From positions 116,259 to 180,258 of the forward strand of contig CADCDP010000014.1 of assembly GCA_902800305.1 (NCBI GenBank): a stretch of DNA of 64,000 bases. The letters run 5' to 3'. Under the pieces are notes generated by a model. The model ran no database searches. It saw only the letters and a program-made list of their open reading frames with translations, and had not been told where the DNA came from. Shown piece by piece: positions 1 through 8,908 of the stretch. Source of the stretch: an uncultured Bacteroidales bacterium. Its GTDB lineage: Bacteria > Bacteroidota > Bacteroidia > Bacteroidales > Bacteroidaceae. The first letter of the stretch is position 1. Every line of letters begins with the position of its first letter. Made by a program: the position numbers and the translations under genes.

Positions 1-561
1 TTGTCGGCAACGGCTGCAATAACGTTGAAAAACCTTCCCCAACGCTGGCATATTGCGCCGAGCATCTCCCTGAGCATTTGCAGGATTGCCCACATACTGT
101 TCCGCTGTGACCAACTGATTCTTGCAGTTACTGATGGTGCTCAGTACCGTCCCTGGCTTATACGTCTTATCGTCCAGCTCCATTTCTTTGATGATGCTCT
201 TCACAAGGCTCTTGCTGTCAGCTGCATCATAGATAGTGAAATTCTGGGAGAAGCCGATGCGCTCATGCTCCATGCGGAGGATACGGAGGAAGATGCTGTG
301 GAACGTGCCCATCCAGAGCCGACGTGCCTCTTCTGTACCAACAATTTTGGCTATGCGCTCCTTCATCTCGCCAGCAGCCTTGTTCGTGAACGTCAGGGCA
401 AGGATGCTCCAAGGCGCATAGTCATGTTCCATCAAATAGGCAATCTTATAGGTGAGCACACGTGTCTTGCCCGACCCTGCACCAGCGATGACCAGTGATG
501 GCCCCTCGCAATACTCCACAGCTTCACGCTGAGGAGGGTTAAATGTGTTTAGGTAATCCAT
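1..561 (-). CDS. UvrD/PcrA-type ATP-dependent DNA helicase, N-terminal part (cut by window edge)
   Basis: Reading the minus strand from the ATG at 559-561 gives an open frame of 187 codons running off the window start. It begins MDYLNTFNPPQREAV (Q-motif region), has the Walker A motif GAGSGKT at residues 27-33, then LTFTNKAAGEM (motif Ia) and MGTFHSIFLRILR (motif Ib), the diagnostic order of superfamily-1A helicases of the UvrD/PcrA/Rep group. These unwind DNA 3' to 5' in nucleotide excision and mismatch repair and at stalled forks. The start lies 1 bp after the stop of the upstream secreted protein gene, so the two are probably cotranscribed. UvrD versus PcrA cannot be separated without the C-terminal half. 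Confidence 0.93.
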   Translation of the reverse strand, partial: MDYLNTFNPPQREAVEYCEGPSLVIAGAGSGKTRVLTYKIAYLMEHDYAPWSILALTFTNKAAGEMKERIAKIVGTEEARRLWMGTFHSIFLRILRMEHERIGFSQNFTIYDAADSKSLVKSIIKEMELDDKTYKPGTVLSTISNCKNQLVTAEQYVGNPANAQGDARRNMPALGKVFQRYCSRCRQ

Positions 562-562
562 C

Positions 563-970
563 TTATTTCTTTTGGAACACCGCCACTTTCGGCATTTTCA
601 CATACTTGCGGTCTTCCACGGTCTTGATATTCTGTTCGCCCACCAGTCGTAGCTCCACACTTCCCTCGTCCGTCCGCTTCAGCTCCACATCCTGAGCGTC
701 GTTTCCCATGTCGCTCACCATGCGCACCAATGCCTTCTTGTCATCAGCCTTCTTCACTTTCAGGATGACCCACGTGCCGTTCAGGTTGCCCGTCATGTAA
801 CCGTAAGTTTCGTCAAAGTCGAGATCCTTCAAGGGGATGTTCTTCTCCACCAGATTAATTCTCAAAGTGGCTTTCAGTTCCTTGCTGTAGTAAGTGCCTG
901 TAAACGCCTCCTGTGCCCAGCCAGCCACAGTCATCAAGGCAAAAAATAAGGTAAAAAGAGTTTTCTTCAT
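563..970 (-). CDS. Small secreted protein of unknown function
   Basis: 135 residues with a clear SPI signal peptide (about 1-20, ending TVAGWAQ), so the product is exported to the periplasm or outer membrane. The mature part begins with FTGTYYSKELKATLRI and contains a WVILKVKK strand and a regular alternation typical of a small beta-rich (lipocalin-like) fold. I recognise no specific family. A -7 box on the minus strand at 995-1002 is appropriately placed for this gene. It is followed 1 bp later by the UvrD-type helicase; the link is probably positional, not functional. Confidence 0.75.
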   Translation of the reverse strand: MKKTLFTLFFALMTVAGWAQEAFTGTYYSKELKATLRINLVEKNIPLKDLDFDETYGYMTGNLNGTWVILKVKKADDKKALVRMVSDMGNDAQDVELKRTDEGSVELRLVGEQNIKTVEDRKYVKMPKVAVFQKK

Positions 971-994
971 ATTGATAGAATAGTATTTCCGTTA

Positions 995-1002
995 CAAAAA
1001 TA
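995..1002 (-). promoter_or_regulatory. Bacteroidota -7 box for the 563-970 gene
   Basis: Minus-strand TATTTTTG matches TAnnTTTG; it lies about 25 bp upstream of the ATG at 970. Confidence 0.5.
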
Positions 1003-1045
1003 AAACAAAAACGGCAAACATACCACTTGTTTCGTATCTTTTTTG

Positions 1046-1053
1046 TTAATTTG
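1046..1053 (+). promoter_or_regulatory. -7 box for the HAD phosphatase gene
   Basis: TTAATTTG is a one-mismatch match to TAnnTTTG and ends 19 bp before the ATG at 1073. It overlaps the upstream in-frame ATG at 1043, which argues against that earlier start. Confidence 0.4.
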
Positions 1054-1072
1054 CAACAGAAAACACCTTTTC

Positions 1073-1891
1073 ATGGAAAAATATAAGCTCATTGCCGTCG
1101 ATTTGGATGGCACACTCATCAAAAAAGACCAAACCATTTCGCCGCATACGGTGGACACATTCATGCGTGTGCAGCAACAAGGGGTGAAGATTGTGATTGC
1201 TTCGGGTCGCCCCACATACGGGACAGCTCCAGTGGCCGACTTGCTCCACGTAGGTGACTTCGGTGGCTACCTGCTCAGCTTCAACGGTGGGGAGATTTAC
1301 GATTGGGCAAACAAGGAGACGCTTCACGCTGTGACGCTCGATGACAGTGTGAAGCCCTTCCTTTACGAAAGTGCCCGAAACAACGGTTTCCAGATCATGA
1401 CATACGTGGGAAGCGAAATCGTGGCGGAAGACGCGGGGAACCCCTACATCCAGTTCACCGCCATGCGCAACAAAATGACGATACGGCAGGTGCCGAACTT
1501 CTTGGAGGAAGTCACCTATCCGCTATCGAAGTGCATGATTGTGGGTGACCCTACCCCACTCCATCAACTGGAACTGGCCATACAAGCACCTTTGCAGGGG
1601 AAGGCAGAGGCATATCGTAGCGAACCTTTCTTCCTCGAAATCGTGCCCAACGGCATCGACAAAGCGAGGGGACTCTCCATCCTGCTCGACAAAATCGGAA
1701 TGAAGCCCGAAGTCTTGATGGCATTTGGCGATGGCTACAACGACATCCCCATGCTCCAGTTTGCAGGTATGGGTGTGGCAATGGGCAACGCTGCCGATGA
1801 GGTAAAAAAAGCCGCCGACTTTGTTACACGGAGTAACGAAGACGACGGTGTGGCTTTCGCTATCGAAAAGTTTGTTTTAGGGTTTACTTGA
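1073..1891 (+). CDS. Cof-type HAD-IIB family sugar-phosphatase-like hydrolase
   Basis: 272 residues. The N-terminus MEKYKLIAVDLDGTLI holds the HAD nucleophile motif DxDGT (DLDGT), followed by the motif II serine/threonine region (IASGRPTYG) and, near the C-terminus, the motif III/IV block MAFGDGYNDIPML with the Mg-binding GDxxND. The middle segment is a large C2B cap, as in Cof/YwpJ proteins that dephosphorylate sugar phosphates, phosphorylated cofactors or nucleotides; the substrate cannot be read from sequence. The start at 1073 is preferred over 1043 because it gives the canonical N-terminus and leaves room for the -7 box. The gene ends convergently with an 8-bp overlap of the barrel gene on the other strand. 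Confidence 0.9.
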   Translation: MEKYKLIAVDLDGTLIKKDQTISPHTVDTFMRVQQQGVKIVIASGRPTYGTAPVADLLHVGDFGGYLLSFNGGEIYDWANKETLHAVTLDDSVKPFLYESARNNGFQIMTYVGSEIVAEDAGNPYIQFTAMRNKMTIRQVPNFLEEVTYPLSKCMIVGDPTPLHQLELAIQAPLQGKAEAYRSEPFFLEIVPNGIDKARGLSILLDKIGMKPEVLMAFGDGYNDIPMLQFAGMGVAMGNAADEVKKAADFVTRSNEDDGVAFAIEKFVLGFT

Positions 1892-2597
1892 TGTGTTCGT
1901 TCTTGGTGCGTACGATGTCGAAAAGATAAGTAAGCTTCACCAAGAGCGTCTGATTGGCAGAACGTCCGAAGTCGCCCCTTTTACTGTTGTCGAAGATGTC
2001 GGCAAGGCCGTAGTAATAACGTCCTTGTGCCAGAAAATGGCCAACGGGCGTGGAAACCTCAATGCCAATACCTGCTGCAATACCATAGTCTATCTTGTTG
2101 TCGGGGTCTTTTCCATACTGATAGACAACGCCATTCGGACGGTTCTCTGTATTCCAAGTGCCACCACCTTTGTGTTCCTTTCCAGACAGATATACACCGA
2201 ATTGGGGTCCTGCCTCGAACAGGAACTTCAGGCCACGACGCTCACGCCCCCATCCCATCTGCATCAACACGGGCACTTCCACGAAATGCCAGTCGCGCTC
2301 GTAGGTGTTGTTGGAGCCGTCTTCTATGACTTCCTTCCATCCCAGATTGTTATATTGCACTTCCAGTTCGACGGCACAAATGGTGGTGAAGTACTTCTCG
2401 CAAACGTAGCGTGTAGCAAAACCCACCATGGGCGCACCCTTCATCGACTGCTTGATTTGGGGCACGAAATCCATCTTGTTCATCGTGTAACCGCCCATGA
2501 AGCCTATCGAGAAGTCGTTGCGACGCTCGCCCACCTGTGCCATTGCTGCAAGGCAAATGAAAAGCAAAAAATGAAAAATGAAAAATCTAAGTTTCAT
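1884..2597 (-). CDS. Outer-membrane beta-barrel protein (PorT/OMP_b-brl_2 type)
   Basis: 237 residues with a signal peptide (about 1-20, ending LAAMAQ). The mature protein shows repeated short amphipathic strands (DFSIGFMGGYTMNKMDF, KFLFEAGPQFGVYLSG, HFLAQGRYYYGLADIF) and ends in a strand, the pattern of 8-10-stranded outer-membrane barrels that databases call porin-family or PorT-family. True PorT/SprT of the type IX secretion system has this size, but I cannot assign it to that role from sequence alone. It is 7 bp downstream of the LysM protein gene on the same strand, so both envelope proteins are probably cotranscribed. Confidence 0.78.
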   Translation of the reverse strand: MKLRFFIFHFLLFICLAAMAQVGERRNDFSIGFMGGYTMNKMDFVPQIKQSMKGAPMVGFATRYVCEKYFTTICAVELEVQYNNLGWKEVIEDGSNNTYERDWHFVEVPVLMQMGWGRERRGLKFLFEAGPQFGVYLSGKEHKGGGTWNTENRPNGVVYQYGKDPDNKIDYGIAAGIGIEVSTPVGHFLAQGRYYYGLADIFDNSKRGDFGRSANQTLLVKLTYLFDIVRTKNEHIK

Positions 2598-2604
2598 ATT
2601 TGAG

Positions 2605-4212
2605 TCATCTTACAATCACGGTGCCATCGGGTCTATAGGTGACGAAGAGCAAGGACTTGTTCTGGTAGCCTGACCAGTCGTTTTTCTTCTCGAAATGGAA
2701 AGGGAACTCTAACGAGTGATAGGTGTTGTTAGGCAGGTTCTCGTAGAAAGCAGAACCGAAGCGATGGAGTCCCCCAACGAAATAGGCACCGATGTCGTAG
2801 CCAAGTTCTCCGTAGCGAGGGAAACTGCTGTATTGTTCATTCTGGAACCAGGAACGGAATCGGGACTTGAATTGCTGCAGACGGACAGACTCGTTATTAC
2901 TGTAGAACGAAGTGAAGAACTGTGCCATGTATTTGAGCATATACTTGTCGTGCTTCGACGGGAAAGTCTGCCACTCTGGATAACCAAACAGCTGCACGTC
3001 GTACTCACTCGATAGATTTAATCCTGTCAGATTCTTGCAAAGGGTCTCAAACGCCAACGAAGAACCGCTTGAAGGAATAATTACATTACGAACATCAGTC
3101 CTCAATAAATCTTTGATGGTGTTGAAGTCTGCAATGCCGACTCGTTTGTAGGGCACTGCGTTTTGGTCGAGGGCCATCTTAAAGTCTATGATATAGGAAA
3201 CGTTGTCGTTCGTGTCGTTCATGCCGACAAAGATGATATTGTCCTTCTTGTGCATCTCGATGAAGCGGCTATAGACCTGTGGATAGAGCATGGTGTAAGG
3301 CACGTTCACTTGGAACATCGTCGGATGCTCGTTGACAAGAGATTGTTCGTTCGACTGGGGTATCACATGGGTGATGCCTTTTTCGTGGGCGAACTTTGCC
3401 ACCGTCGTGATGTTGTATTGACGCATCGGCCCCACAATCAGCTGCATGTTCTTCATCTCTGCTTTCTGCAAGAGAGACGACATTGAAGTCTTCACTTCGT
3501 CGTAGGCATAGATATCGACAGAACAGCCTTGTTTCTTGAGGGAATCGATAGCCATCAAAAAACCTTGGTAAAGATTGGTCATTTTCTGTTTTTCGGCTGT
3601 TACCTCTTCACTCGACAACGAGAAGGGAAGGATGATGGCGCACTTGATAGTCTCGTATTTCTTGATTTTCGGCTTTCTCGCTTCTTCCTCCCGACGGCGC
3701 AATTCTTCATTATATTGCCTGTCCTCTTCAGCCGTATAGGGGATGTTAAGCAAGGAACCCTTCTTCACTTTATCTTTTTTTATCGAAGGATTGGCAGCCC
3801 TCAACTGATCCTCCGTGATACCATATTGGCGGGAAATAGAATAAACAGTCTCCTTTTTCTGTACTTCATGGATGGTTTTATACTTGGGACGCGACGACGT
3901 TTGCTGTCCCTGTTGACCATTCAAGAGAGCCGATGAGGGCTGCACAAGGGTTGCCGGTACCGACACCTCTCCCTGCTGCACATTACCTCCCGTCGTAGAA
4001 GGCACATTGATTTTCTGTCCTGCCATGATGTAATCCGGATTCAAATTGGGATTCATCTTTAGCAAATCCGCCACCGACACCTTATACATTCGGGCAATAC
4101 TATACAGCGTTTCTCCCGACTGAACTTCATGTTTTTTTGTCTCTGTAGATTGCGCATTCACCATCATGGCAAATAGCAATGTCATCAGAAATAAAGTGAA
4201 CTTTTTCATCAT
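2605..4212 (-). CDS. Two-LysM protein with a periplasmic-binding-protein-like domain
   Basis: 535 residues with a signal peptide (about 1-20). Two LysM modules follow, at about residues 28-71 (HEVQSGETLYSIARMYKV) and 114-158 (HEVQKKETVYSISRQYGI); LysM binds the GlcNAc backbone of peptidoglycan. From about residue 185 (KCAIILPFSL) the protein resembles the type-1 periplasmic-binding/receptor family ligand-binding fold, including VGPMRQYNITTVAKFAHEKG. This arrangement is common in Bacteroidota, but its ligand is not established. The product should be anchored to the wall in the periplasm. A minus-strand -7 box is at 4242-4249. The following gene is an outer-membrane barrel. Confidence 0.85.
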   Translation of the reverse strand: MMKKFTLFLMTLLFAMMVNAQSTETKKHEVQSGETLYSIARMYKVSVADLLKMNPNLNPDYIMAGQKINVPSTTGGNVQQGEVSVPATLVQPSSALLNGQQGQQTSSRPKYKTIHEVQKKETVYSISRQYGITEDQLRAANPSIKKDKVKKGSLLNIPYTAEEDRQYNEELRRREEEARKPKIKKYETIKCAIILPFSLSSEEVTAEKQKMTNLYQGFLMAIDSLKKQGCSVDIYAYDEVKTSMSSLLQKAEMKNMQLIVGPMRQYNITTVAKFAHEKGITHVIPQSNEQSLVNEHPTMFQVNVPYTMLYPQVYSRFIEMHKKDNIIFVGMNDTNDNVSYIIDFKMALDQNAVPYKRVGIADFNTIKDLLRTDVRNVIIPSSGSSLAFETLCKNLTGLNLSSEYDVQLFGYPEWQTFPSKHDKYMLKYMAQFFTSFYSNNESVRLQQFKSRFRSWFQNEQYSSFPRYGELGYDIGAYFVGGLHRFGSAFYENLPNNTYHSLEFPFHFEKKNDWSGYQNKSLLFVTYRPDGTVIVR

Positions 4213-4241
4213 AAAGATATTTATTCGTAGTTTTTCGAGTA

Positions 4242-4249
4242 CAAAAGTA
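4242..4249 (-). promoter_or_regulatory. -7 box for the LysM gene
   Basis: Minus-strand TACTTTTG matches TAnnTTTG exactly, 30 bp upstream of the ATG at 4212. Confidence 0.5.
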
Positions 4250-4334
4250 GTAAAAAAATCGCATTCAAAACAAATAAAGTGGGATGTTAAACGTTTTTAT
4301 AAGAAAGAAACATGATTTTGTAGAAGAGAATAAG

Positions 4335-4342
4335 TAAATTTG
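4335..4342 (+). promoter_or_regulatory. -7 box for the T9SS-type lipoprotein / uvrA unit
   Basis: TAAATTTG matches TAnnTTTG exactly and lies 48 bp before the ATG at 4391. Confidence 0.5.
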
Positions 4343-4390
4343 CATCAAAAAGAATGTATAAATGAGACATTGTACATTAAATATTAACGT

Positions 4391-5245
4391 ATGAAGAAAT
4401 TACCAATTATACTGTTTGTCTTGGGATGTCTGTTGTTTGCCTATGCTTGCAGCGACGACGGCAACGATGAGCAGAAAATGAAAGCCACGACAAGACCGGC
4501 TGAAGGCAGCGAAGAAGGTGGTGGAAGCGACACCACCCTCGCGACGGAGACGGGAGCATTACCCATCGTCACGTTCTATTCGATAGACGAAGAAGACACA
4601 GTGGAAGTGACTCCAGGTGAGTCGCAGACGGCACAGGCTCCCCTGCTCATCACGCTCAAGGCAAACGTGGGCAACCCCGACAATTACAACTATGTGTGTG
4701 AGTGGAAGATATGGAATACGAATGACGAGGGCAGCGAAAACAAACCATTGGTGACTCGTTACGAAGAAGAAACCACCTACACGCTGACCAAGTCGGGAGG
4801 ATACGGCATTAAGCTCTACGTCACCTTCAGCTTGAATGGCGACACTATCGAGTACGAGAGTGAGCAGATTACGGTGGTCATCAGCGAGTCGAAGCTAACT
4901 TGTCCCGAAGGTTTCTCGCCGAATGGCGACAGTATCAACGACCAATACCGCATCACGGCACAATCCATCGTGAAGCTCGATGCAAAGTTCTTCAACCGTT
5001 GGGGCAAAAACATCCACAGGACCACACTCGAAACAGCTAAACGTGTGGAGGGCGAGCCTAACAAGCTCATCCTCTGGGATGGAAAAGTCGGTGGAAAAGT
5101 GGTCAGCGATGGTGTCTATCTATTATATTTAGACGCTCAGGGCAGCGATGGCATCAAGTATAAGATTAAGAAAGCCATCAGCGTGTTGAAACAATTTAGA
5201 GAGAACGAAGACACAGGAGATTCTGGAGGAGGAAGTGGCTCATGA
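4391..5245 (+). CDS. Putative lipoprotein with gliding-motility-associated C-terminal (T9SS type B) domain
   Basis: 284 residues. The N-terminus has a hydrophobic leader ending FAYACSDDG, a plausible though weak lipobox. An acidic, Ser/Gly-rich spacer is followed by an Ig/PKD-like beta domain (about 70-165). Residues about 169-265 match the CHU_C/gliding-motility C-terminal module: CPEGFSPNGDSINDQY, FFNRWGKNIH, LWDGKVGGKVVSDGVYLLYL. This module is the type B signal for the type IX secretion system, which moves cargo across the outer membrane. Here it is followed by an acidic Gly/Ser tail. Having both a lipobox and a type B signal is unusual. The stop overlaps the uvrA start as ATGA. Confidence 0.8.
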   Translation: MKKLPIILFVLGCLLFAYACSDDGNDEQKMKATTRPAEGSEEGGGSDTTLATETGALPIVTFYSIDEEDTVEVTPGESQTAQAPLLITLKANVGNPDNYNYVCEWKIWNTNDEGSENKPLVTRYEEETTYTLTKSGGYGIKLYVTFSLNGDTIEYESEQITVVISESKLTCPEGFSPNGDSINDQYRITAQSIVKLDAKFFNRWGKNIHRTTLETAKRVEGEPNKLILWDGKVGGKVVSDGVYLLYLDAQGSDGIKYKIKKAISVLKQFRENEDTGDSGGGSGS

Positions 5246-7821
5246 TTAAGATTGAGGGTGCGAGGGTACACAACCTGAAAAATGTGGATGTGGAGATTCC
5301 TCGCAACAGTTTGACGGTCATCACAGGGTTGAGCGGTAGCGGCAAGTCTTCGTTGGCGTTCGATACTATTTTCGCAGAAGGTCAACGACGCTACATTGAG
5401 ACATTCAGTGCTTATATCCGCAATTTCTTGGGAGGGATGGAACGTCCCGATGTGGACAAAATCAGCGGACTCTCCCCTGTTATCAGCATCGAACAGAAGA
5501 CGACCAACAAGAATCCACGTTCGACCGTGGGCACCGTGACGGAGGTGTATGACTACCTCCGACTGCTCTATGCCCGTGCTGGCGAGGCATTCAGTTACGA
5601 GACGGGAGAGAAGATGGTCAAATATACCGAAGAGGACGTGCTGCACCTGCTGTTGGAGCAGTACAACGGCAAGCGTATCTTCCTCTTGGCACCTTTAGTG
5701 CAGAGCCGCAAGGGACATTACCGTGAACTCTTCGAGAGCATCCGCAAGAAAGGCTATCTCTACGCCCGTGTGGATGGGGAAATCGTGGATGTGACCGAAG
5801 GCATGAAGGTGGACAGATACAAGAACCACGACATCGAAGTGGTCATCGACAAACTCGCCGTCAGCGACAAGGACGAAGAACGCCTGAAGAAGAGTTTGGA
5901 AGTGGCGATGAAGATGGGTGAAGGGCAAGTTCTCGTCGTAGATAAAGACACAAATATTTTGAAGCATTATTCGAAAAAGTTGATGTGTCCCACCACCGGT
6001 CTGTGCTACCGTGACCCTGCTCCCAATAACTTCTCATTCAACTCTCCGCAGGGTGCCTGTCCCCACTGCAAGGGTCTGGGCATGGTGCCAGCCATTGATA
6101 TGGAAAACGTGGATTATCAGGAGATGGCGAATTACGTGCAGGGTCTCAACATCGACGAGCAGAAAGTATGGGCGGAGAAGTGGGCGGAATCGGTGGATAA
6201 GCTCGTGGTGTGTCCCGAATGTGGGGGCAAACGTCTGAACAAGGAGGCGTTGCACTTCCGCATTGATGGCAAGAACATCGCCGAGGTATGCGATATGGAA
6301 CTACAACCGCTCTACGATTGGGTGACCACTGTGGAGAAACGGATGGAGACGAAGCAACGTGCCATCGCCCACGAGATTATCAAGGAAATCAGTACACGCC
6401 TCAAGTTCCTTTTGGATGTGGGACTGACCTACCTGAGCTTGTCGCGTGGGTCGGCCACCCTGAGCGGTGGCGAGAGTCAGCGCATCCGACTGGCCACACA
6501 GATTGGCACGAAGTTGGTCAACGTGCTCTACATCTTGGATGAGCCAAGCATCGGACTCCACCAGCGCGACAACGTGCGGCTCATCCATTCGCTAAAGGAA
6601 CTGCGCGACGAGGGCAACACGGTCATCGTGGTGGAGCACGACAAGGATATGATGCTCAATGCCGACTACATCGTGGACATGGGGCCTTTGGCGGGTCGGA
6701 AAGGTGGAGAAGTGGTCTATCAGGGTACCCCCCAAGACATGCTGAAGACCGACACGCTGACTTCGCGATTCCTTAATGGCAAGGAGAAAATCGAGGTGCC
6801 TCAACAGCGACGGGAAGGCAACGGAAAGACTCTCCGCATCGTTGGTGCCAAGGGGAACAATCTGAAGAATGTGAGTGTAGATATCCCGTTGGGGATGCTC
6901 GTTTGTGTGACAGGTGTGAGCGGCAGCGGTAAATCGACATTGATTAACGAGACCTTACAGCCTTACTTAAGCCAATACTTTTATCGTTCTCATCAAGAAC
7001 CACTTGCCTTCGAAAGTATCGAAGGCGTAGAGCACATCGACAAGGTGGTGAGTGTTGATCAATCACCACTGGGACGTACACCCCGTTCGAACCCTGCCAC
7101 CTACACCGACGTGTTCACCGACATCCGCAAACTTTTCGTCGAGATGCCCGAGTCAAAGATGCGTGCCTACAAGCCAGGACGCTTCTCCTTCAACGTGGCG
7201 GGTGGACGCTGCGAGACCTGTGGTGGCAATGGCTACAAGACCATCCAGATGAACTTCCTGCCCGATGTGCTTGTGCCCTGCGAAGCCTGTCATGGAAAAC
7301 GTTACAACCGCGAGACATTGGAGGTGCGTTTTAAGGGAAAGAGCATTGCCGACGTGCTCGACATGACCATCAATCAGGCGGTGGAGTTCTTCGAGAACCA
7401 ACCCAAGATACTCCAGAAAATCAAAGTGCTTCAAGACGTGGGTCTCGGCTACATCAAGCTCGGACAACCCTCCTCCACCCTCTCTGGTGGCGAAAGCCAG
7501 CGTGTGAAGCTTGCCACCGAACTGGCGAAAAAGGACACGGGCAAAACGCTCTACATTCTCGATGAACCTACTACCGGACTCCACTTTGAGGACATACGTA
7601 CCCTAATGGTCGTGCTCAACCGTTTGGTTGACAAGGGCAACACCGTCATCGTCATTGAACACAACCTCGACGTTATCAAACTTGCCGATCACATCATCGA
7701 CATGGGGCCAGAAGGCGGGGGTGCCGGTGGCACTGTTGTCGTGACCGGCACCCCCGAAGCTGTTGCTCAGAGTGGTAAAGGCATTACTGCCGAATTTCTT
7801 CGTCTTGAATTGGAGTCATAA
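5242..7821 (+). CDS. uvrA: Excinuclease ABC subunit A, short form
   Basis: 859 residues, shorter than the usual 940 or so. Both ATPase halves are present: Walker A GLSGSGKSS (31-39) and GVSGSGKST (about 557), ABC signatures LSGGESQRIRLA (about 406) and LSGGESQRVKLA (about 746), and Walker B LYILDEPSIGLH and LYILDEPTTGLH. The UvrB-binding region (about 115-215) is present. The loss is in the first zinc/insertion region: the first pair reads CPTTGLC instead of CPxC, and the stretch to the next pair CPECGG is only about 55 residues. The C-terminal zinc finger (CETC, CEAC) is intact. UvrA recognises DNA lesions in nucleotide excision repair. It may be a second, UvrA2-like paralogue. Translation is probably coupled to the gene before it. 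Confidence 0.9.
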   Translation: MIKIEGARVHNLKNVDVEIPRNSLTVITGLSGSGKSSLAFDTIFAEGQRRYIETFSAYIRNFLGGMERPDVDKISGLSPVISIEQKTTNKNPRSTVGTVTEVYDYLRLLYARAGEAFSYETGEKMVKYTEEDVLHLLLEQYNGKRIFLLAPLVQSRKGHYRELFESIRKKGYLYARVDGEIVDVTEGMKVDRYKNHDIEVVIDKLAVSDKDEERLKKSLEVAMKMGEGQVLVVDKDTNILKHYSKKLMCPTTGLCYRDPAPNNFSFNSPQGACPHCKGLGMVPAIDMENVDYQEMANYVQGLNIDEQKVWAEKWAESVDKLVVCPECGGKRLNKEALHFRIDGKNIAEVCDMELQPLYDWVTTVEKRMETKQRAIAHEIIKEISTRLKFLLDVGLTYLSLSRGSATLSGGESQRIRLATQIGTKLVNVLYILDEPSIGLHQRDNVRLIHSLKELRDEGNTVIVVEHDKDMMLNADYIVDMGPLAGRKGGEVVYQGTPQDMLKTDTLTSRFLNGKEKIEVPQQRREGNGKTLRIVGAKGNNLKNVSVDIPLGMLVCVTGVSGSGKSTLINETLQPYLSQYFYRSHQEPLAFESIEGVEHIDKVVSVDQSPLGRTPRSNPATYTDVFTDIRKLFVEMPESKMRAYKPGRFSFNVAGGRCETCGGNGYKTIQMNFLPDVLVPCEACHGKRYNRETLEVRFKGKSIADVLDMTINQAVEFFENQPKILQKIKVLQDVGLGYIKLGQPSSTLSGGESQRVKLATELAKKDTGKTLYILDEPTTGLHFEDIRTLMVVLNRLVDKGNTVIVIEHNLDVIKLADHIIDMGPEGGGAGGTVVVTGTPEAVAQSGKGITAEFLRLELES

Positions 7822-7829
7822 AACTTCAA

Positions 7830-8897
7830 TTAGTTGGATTGCATAAAAGGTAGCGTCTTGGCTTGCTCCAGCATCATGTCGGCCAACATGCCGTTGGCAT
7901 CGGACTCGCCGTTGATGGTGTCGTAGATGGCTTTCAAACCTTCGCGTCCTTCGCCGCGCTTCAACACATAGACCAAACAGAGGTACTGCAGGGCGGCACT
8001 CGACGAGAGGATGTCGAGGTCGGTGATGGCCAGTTGTGAGAGTGCCAGCTGGTAGGCTTCATCGCTGTTTCCATCGATGAAGTTCTGCACATCGCCAAGG
8101 GTCTCCATCCCGAAAGATTCGAGCAACGGCAGGAAAGACATCATCGAGACGGGATAGATTTCGGCCTGATTGACGGCGGCAATGCGACGGTTCAGCCGGT
8201 CGAAGGGATGCAGTTCGAGGTAGCTGCGGAAGGAGTCGGTTGACAGCGACACTTCGTCGAGTTGTCCGCTCTTCACCAGCGACTGTATCTGTCGGCGGTA
8301 ATCGGTGAGCAAGAGGCGCAGACGGCTGAACTCGTCGTCAACCAATTCCAGCATACCTGCCAGACGACTGAACTGCCGCATGTACTCGCGAGGGATTTTC
8401 ACGTCGCCCTTGTAGCCAGTGTCGTGCTCGATGGTGGACCACACGTGTTGTAAGGCCGTGCGCATCTGCAACTCAAAGCGTGGGCCACCTTCTGGCAATC
8501 GGCAGATATAGTGCAGCGAGTTGTAGCCAAAGGCATCCAGTTGGTGCAGCTTGCGCTTATCGACACTCTCCTTCCAATCGATGTCGAAGATACGCTTGGC
8601 AATGGCCGCCACCTTGTCCACCTCGTCGGTGTAGAAGGTGATGACACGCAGTCCCACAAGGTCGGTGATGTCGTCGATGGACTTGTACTTCGCTCCCTTC
8701 AGTTCCAGCTTTCCGGCCAGCGACTTCTCGGTCTTCACTCGGTGCTCGATGGCGGTAACGTAGATGCCCTGCTTACGGAGTGCGTGGCGCAGTAGGTCGT
8801 AGGCTTTTTCGGACAGTTGTTCCAGCGTGGGACGCAGTTCATTATACTGCTGCATCAGCATCTCCCCATGTGCATCCAGCTTCACATTATTTCCCAT
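7830..8897 (-). CDS. Small alarmone synthetase: RelA/SpoT-domain (p)ppGpp synthetase
   Basis: 355 residues without the HD, TGS or ACT domains of long RSH proteins. The synthetase domain spans about 40-170, with DDITDLVGLRVITFY (metal and G-loop region), YNSLHYICRLPEGG and FELQMRTALQHVWSTIEHD, the conserved core that transfers pyrophosphate from ATP to GDP/GTP. About 180 alpha-helical residues follow, longer than RelQ/RelP (about 210-230 total), so the C-terminus may carry a regulatory or partner-binding domain. It is the last gene of a minus-strand operon, 11 bp after the PP2C phosphatase. Three genes upstream of that phosphatase lies a MESH1-like hydrolase, so synthesis and degradation of the alarmone are co-encoded. 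Confidence 0.88.
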   Translation of the reverse strand: MGNNVKLDAHGEMLMQQYNELRPTLEQLSEKAYDLLRHALRKQGIYVTAIEHRVKTEKSLAGKLELKGAKYKSIDDITDLVGLRVITFYTDEVDKVAAIAKRIFDIDWKESVDKRKLHQLDAFGYNSLHYICRLPEGGPRFELQMRTALQHVWSTIEHDTGYKGDVKIPREYMRQFSRLAGMLELVDDEFSRLRLLLTDYRRQIQSLVKSGQLDEVSLSTDSFRSYLELHPFDRLNRRIAAVNQAEIYPVSMMSFLPLLESFGMETLGDVQNFIDGNSDEAYQLALSQLAITDLDILSSSAALQYLCLVYVLKRGEGREGLKAIYDTINGESDANGMLADMMLEQAKTLPFMQSN

Positions 8898-8908
8898 TTC
8901 TCCTTTGT

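Noticed and set aside
1..498. Long plus-strand open frame at the window start
   Set aside because: It is antisense to the UvrD/PcrA helicase, whose motifs are clear on the minus strand.
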